NCBI RefSeq assembly: GCF_030285625.1
Contig: NZ_CP127294.1
Location: 9,742,001-9,806,000, forward strand
Direction of reading: 5' to 3'
Length of the DNA: 64,000 bases
Source of the DNA: Amycolatopsis sp. 2-15
GTDB lineage: Bacteria; Actinomycetota; Actinomycetes; Mycobacteriales; Pseudonocardiaceae
Below, piece after piece: positions 61,640 through 64,000 of the stretch. The notes beneath the pieces were generated by a model, which was not told where the DNA came from, made no database searches, and worked only from the letters and a program-made list of their open reading frames with translations. The position numbers and the translations under genes are program-made. Numbering within the stretch: the first letter of the stretch is position 1; every line of letters begins with the position of its first letter.

Positions 61640-62599
61640 TCAGCCCTTGCGCTTGTCCACGGCCTCCGTCAGCTGCGGCGCGACGTTGAACAGATCGCCC
61701 ACGATGCCGAAGTCGGCGATCTCGAAGATGGGCGCCTCGGCGTCCTTGTTGACGGCGATGATCGTCTTCGACGTCTGCATGCCGGCGCGGTGCTGGATCG
61801 CGCCGGAGATGCCGAGCGCGATGTACAGCTGCGGCGACACCGTCTTGCCGGTCTGGCCCACCTGGAACTGCGCCGGGTAGTAGCCGGAGTCGACCGCCGC
61901 ACGCGACGCGCCGACAGCGGCGCCGAGCGAGTCGGCCAGCTTCTCGACGACGTCGAACTTCTCCGCCGAACCGACACCACGGCCACCGGAGACGACGATC
62001 GACGCCTCGGTGAGCTCCGGACGGTCGCCACCGACGATCGGCTCGATGCCGGTCACCTTCGCGGACTTCGCCGCGTCCTGCGCCGGGATCTCGACGGTCT
62101 CCTCGGCGGCAGCGCCGTCGGCGGCCTCGGCCTCGACGGCGCCCGGACGCACCGAGATCACCGGCGTGCCCTTGGCCGCCTTGGACTTCACGGAGAACGC
62201 GCCACCGAAGATGGACTGGTCCACCGAACCGTCGGCGTTCACGCCCACCGCGTCGTAGAGCAGACCGGAGCCCAGCCGCACGGCGACGCGCGCGGCGACC
62301 TCCTTGCCCTCGGCGCTGGCGGCGACGAGCACGGCGGCCGGCGAAGCCTGCTCCGCGAGCTTCGTCAGCACGTCGACCTTCGGGGTCACCAGGTAGCTCG
62401 TGGCGTCGTCGCCCTCGGCGACGTAGATCTTCGCGGCACCGTGGCCGGCGAGCGCTTCCTTGGCCTTGGCCGCGGTGCCCGTGGGGCCCACGACGACGGC
62501 CGAGGGCTCACCCAGCGCGCGGGCGGCGGTCAGCAGCTCGAGCGTGACCTTCTTGACATCACCGTCGACGTGGTCGACGAGGACGAGTACTTCAGCCAT
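61640..62599 (-). CDS. etfA: Electron-transfer flavoprotein alpha subunit
   Basis: 319 residues. Binds FAD and passes electrons from acyl-CoA dehydrogenases to the quinone pool via ETF-quinone oxidoreductase. The C-terminal FAD domain has [40 protein letters not shown] and [27 protein letters not shown], the ETF alpha signature. It starts 28 bp after etfB with GAGGAGGATC before it. Confidence 0.97.
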   Translation of the reverse strand: MAEVLVLVDHVDGDVKKVTLELLTAARALGEPSAVVVGPTGTAAKAKEALAGHGAAKIYVAEGDDATSYLVTPKVDVLTKLAEQASPAAVLVAASAEGKEVAARVAVRLGSGLLYDAVGVNADGSVDQSIFGGAFSVKSKAAKGTPVISVRPGAVEAEAADGAAAEETVEIPAQDAAKSAKVTGIEPIVGGDRPELTEASIVVSGGRGVGSAEKFDVVEKLADSLGAAVGASRAAVDSGYYPAQFQVGQTGKTVSPQLYIALGISGAIQHRAGMQTSKTIIAVNKDAEAPIFEIADFGIVGDLFNVAPQLTEAVDKRKG

Positions 62600-62627
62600 T
62601 TTTCGTGATCCTCCTCGAAACCGTGTC

Positions 62628-63413
62628 TCAGATGAGCTTCTGCGCGACCAGGTACTCGGCGACCTTGGTGCCGCCGTCGCCCTCGTCCTCCACCTTCTCG
62701 CCCGCGGTGCGCGGCGGCTTGGGAGACGACTCGAGCACGGTGGACCACGCGTTGGCGAGACCGACCTCGCCCGCGTCGATGCCGAGGTCGGCGACGGTGA
62801 ACGTCTCGACCGGCTTCTTCTTCGCGGCCATGATGCCCTTGAACGACGGGTAACGCGGCTCGTTGATCTTCTCGCCGACGCTCACGAGCGCGGGCAGGTT
62901 CGCCTCGAGGTGGGTGATGCCGTCCTCGGTCTCGCGGTCGGCCTTCACGCTGGTGCCCTCGACGGTCAGCTGGCGCACGTAGGTCAGCTGCGGCAGGCCG
63001 AGCAGCTCGGCGACGATCGCCGGCACGGCGGCGCCGCGGCCGTCGGACGCTTCGTTGCCGGCGATGATCAGGTCGAAGCCCTCGACCTTGCGGATCGCGG
63101 CGGCGAGCACCTTGGCGGTGGCGATGGCGTCGGAGCCGTGCAGCACCTCGTCGGAGACGTGGATGGCCTTGTCGGCGCCCATGGACAGCGCCTTGCGGAT
63201 GGCGTCGGTGGCGCGGTCGGGTCCGACGGAGATCACAGTGACCTCGCCCTCGCCCGCTTCCTTGATCTTCAGCGCCTCTTCGACGGCCTTCTCGTTGATC
63301 TCGTCGAGCACGGCGTCTGCGGATTCGCGGTCAAGTGTGTTGTCGGCACCGGAGAGCTTCCGCTCCGAGTAGGTGTCCGGTACCTGCTTGACCAGGACAA
63401 CGATGTTCGTCAT
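62628..63413 (-). CDS. etfB: Electron-transfer flavoprotein beta subunit
   Basis: 261 residues from MTNIVVLVKQVPDTYSE; a longer in-frame extension upstream is rejected because this is the family start. It holds AMP and docks the dehydrogenase: VISVGPDRATDAIRKALSMGADKAIHV and the signature region LIIAGNEASDGRGAAVPAIVAELLGLPQLTYV. First gene of etfBA. Divergent from the DegV gene. Confidence 0.97.
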   Translation of the reverse strand: MTNIVVLVKQVPDTYSERKLSGADNTLDRESADAVLDEINEKAVEEALKIKEAGEGEVTVISVGPDRATDAIRKALSMGADKAIHVSDEVLHGSDAIATAKVLAAAIRKVEGFDLIIAGNEASDGRGAAVPAIVAELLGLPQLTYVRQLTVEGTSVKADRETEDGITHLEANLPALVSVGEKINEPRYPSFKGIMAAKKKPVETFTVADLGIDAGEVGLANAWSTVLESSPKPPRTAGEKVEDEGDGGTKVAEYLVAQKLI

Positions 63414-63656
63414 GGGTCTTCTTCGACCTCCCGGTTGGGGCCGGCTCTCGGCCGCGGGACAGTGCTCTACTGGCCGGTAGATTAGGGCCATTCAGGCGGG
63501 GAGACCCGCCGAGGTGACGGCATTCACCTGGATGAGCAATCTTTTGAGACCATCGTCCCGGTAGTCCGCCGGTTAACCCGTCCAGCACACCGCTCGCCCG
63601 ATCGGACCAACGGTGGGCTACTGGCAGTAGGCCGACAGGCGTTAACCTCCCGCACC

Positions 63657-64000
63657 ATGCCCGCGCACATCGCCGTAGTCACGGACTCGACCTCGTGCCT
63701 GCCCGACAAACTCGCCGCCCGTTGGGGCATCGGCGTGGTGCAGGTTCAGCTGCACGTCGGGGATCAGACGGACGACGAACACCGGTTCGACCGCAACGAG
63801 CTCATCGCCGCCATGAAGTCCGGCCACAACGTCACCACCTCGCCGCCCGACCCGGGTGCGTTCTTCTGGACGTACCAGGACGCCGCCGCGCGCGGCGCGT
63901 CCGCCATCGTCAGCCTGCACATCTCCGGTCGCCTTTCGGACACCGTGCAGGCGGCGCGCGAGGCGGCGCAGCAGGTCCGGATCCCCGTGCACATCATCGA
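63657..64000 (+). CDS. DegV-family fatty-acid-binding protein (5' part)
   Basis: The first 114 residues only; the gene runs off the window. MPAHIAVVTDSTSCLPDKLA is the typical DegV N-terminus, and TTSPPDPGAFFWTYQDAAARGASAIVSLHISGRLSDT contains the lipid-contacting TSxP and HISxxLS motifs. DegV (FakB-type) proteins bind free fatty acids for phosphorylation by FakA. No Shine-Dalgarno is visible; TAACCT 8 bases before the ATG could be a -10 box of a leaderless mRNA. Its best frame opens only because it reaches the window edge. Confidence 0.9.
   Translation, partial: MPAHIAVVTDSTSCLPDKLAARWGIGVVQVQLHVGDQTDDEHRFDRNELIAAMKSGHNVTTSPPDPGAFFWTYQDAAARGASAIVSLHISGRLSDTVQAAREAAQQVRIPVHII

Overview
This 64 kb window is a chromosomal segment of a high-GC actinomycete. 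Gene order and protein style (leuC-leuD-hupB, ilvB-ilvN-ilvC, gatC-gatA-gatB, ligA, mnmA with a cysteine desulfurase, etfB-etfA followed by a PlsC/GNAT pair, a long Lys/Ala tail on the HU protein) point to Pseudonocardiaceae, most likely Amycolatopsis or a close relative. The genus is inference; no rRNA or marker gene settles it.

Layout. 0-6.5 kb: ndgR-like IclR regulator divergent from leuCD, bracketed by two inverted copies of a hupB-type HU gene that share a 363-bp block without a mismatch. 6.5-9.1 kb: a gene-poor, C-rich, repeat-rich stretch with a 33-copy hexanucleotide microsatellite. 9.1-9.3 kb: tRNA-Glu(CTC) and tRNA-Gln(CTG). 9.4-15.9 kb: HAD hydrolase, FAD monooxygenase, a palindrome array, a fumarylacetoacetase-family gene and cimA, with an isoleucine-rich leader peptide and attenuator. 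15.9-18.3 kb: a decayed ferric-siderophore ABC operon (three pseudogenes). 18.2-18.9 kb: a second palindrome array. 19.2-25.8 kb: leuB, a secreted subtilase and serA. 25.9-26.7 kb: a G-rich block and a 50-bp-periodic array of 15-bp palindromes. 26.9-29.6 kb: ankyrin protein, double SnoaL-like protein, DUF397 protein. 29.6-36 kb: ilvC, ilvN, ilvB (leaderless leader peptide plus attenuator), a PH-domain membrane protein and ilvD. 36-44.3 kb: DoxX, 2-hydroxyacid dehydrogenase, sugar-dehydrogenase lipoprotein, palindrome array, membrane protein, gatCAB and an ACT protein. 44.7-53.1 kb: GNAT, ligA, MetE-like protein, LURP-one-like protein, MBL hydrolase, GNAT and a DUF222 protein. 53.1-64 kb: mnmA, cysteine desulfurase, MFS transporter, an unusual LuxR protein, quinone oxidoreductase, PlsC/GNAT, etfBA and the start of a DegV gene.

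Functionally, the window concentrates branched-chain amino-acid synthesis (leuB, leuC, leuD, cimA, ilvB, ilvN, ilvC, ilvD) plus serA. Two transcripts, cimA and ilvB, carry ribosome-mediated attenuators of the same plan. gatCAB lies in the same window as tRNA-Gln, consistent with indirect Gln-tRNA synthesis. mnmA and the cysteine desulfurase next to it can supply sulfur for tRNA thiolation.

The most distinctive non-coding signal is an interspersed palindrome of consensus TCGCCGCTGAGCGGCGA. It recurs at least 30 times, nearly always between genes, and in places forms arrays with a spacing of about 24.5 bp or its multiples. A different palindrome (TGAAGGGGACCTTCA) forms a separate array with a period near 50 bp. 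I found no insertion sequence, prophage, CRISPR array or antiphage system.
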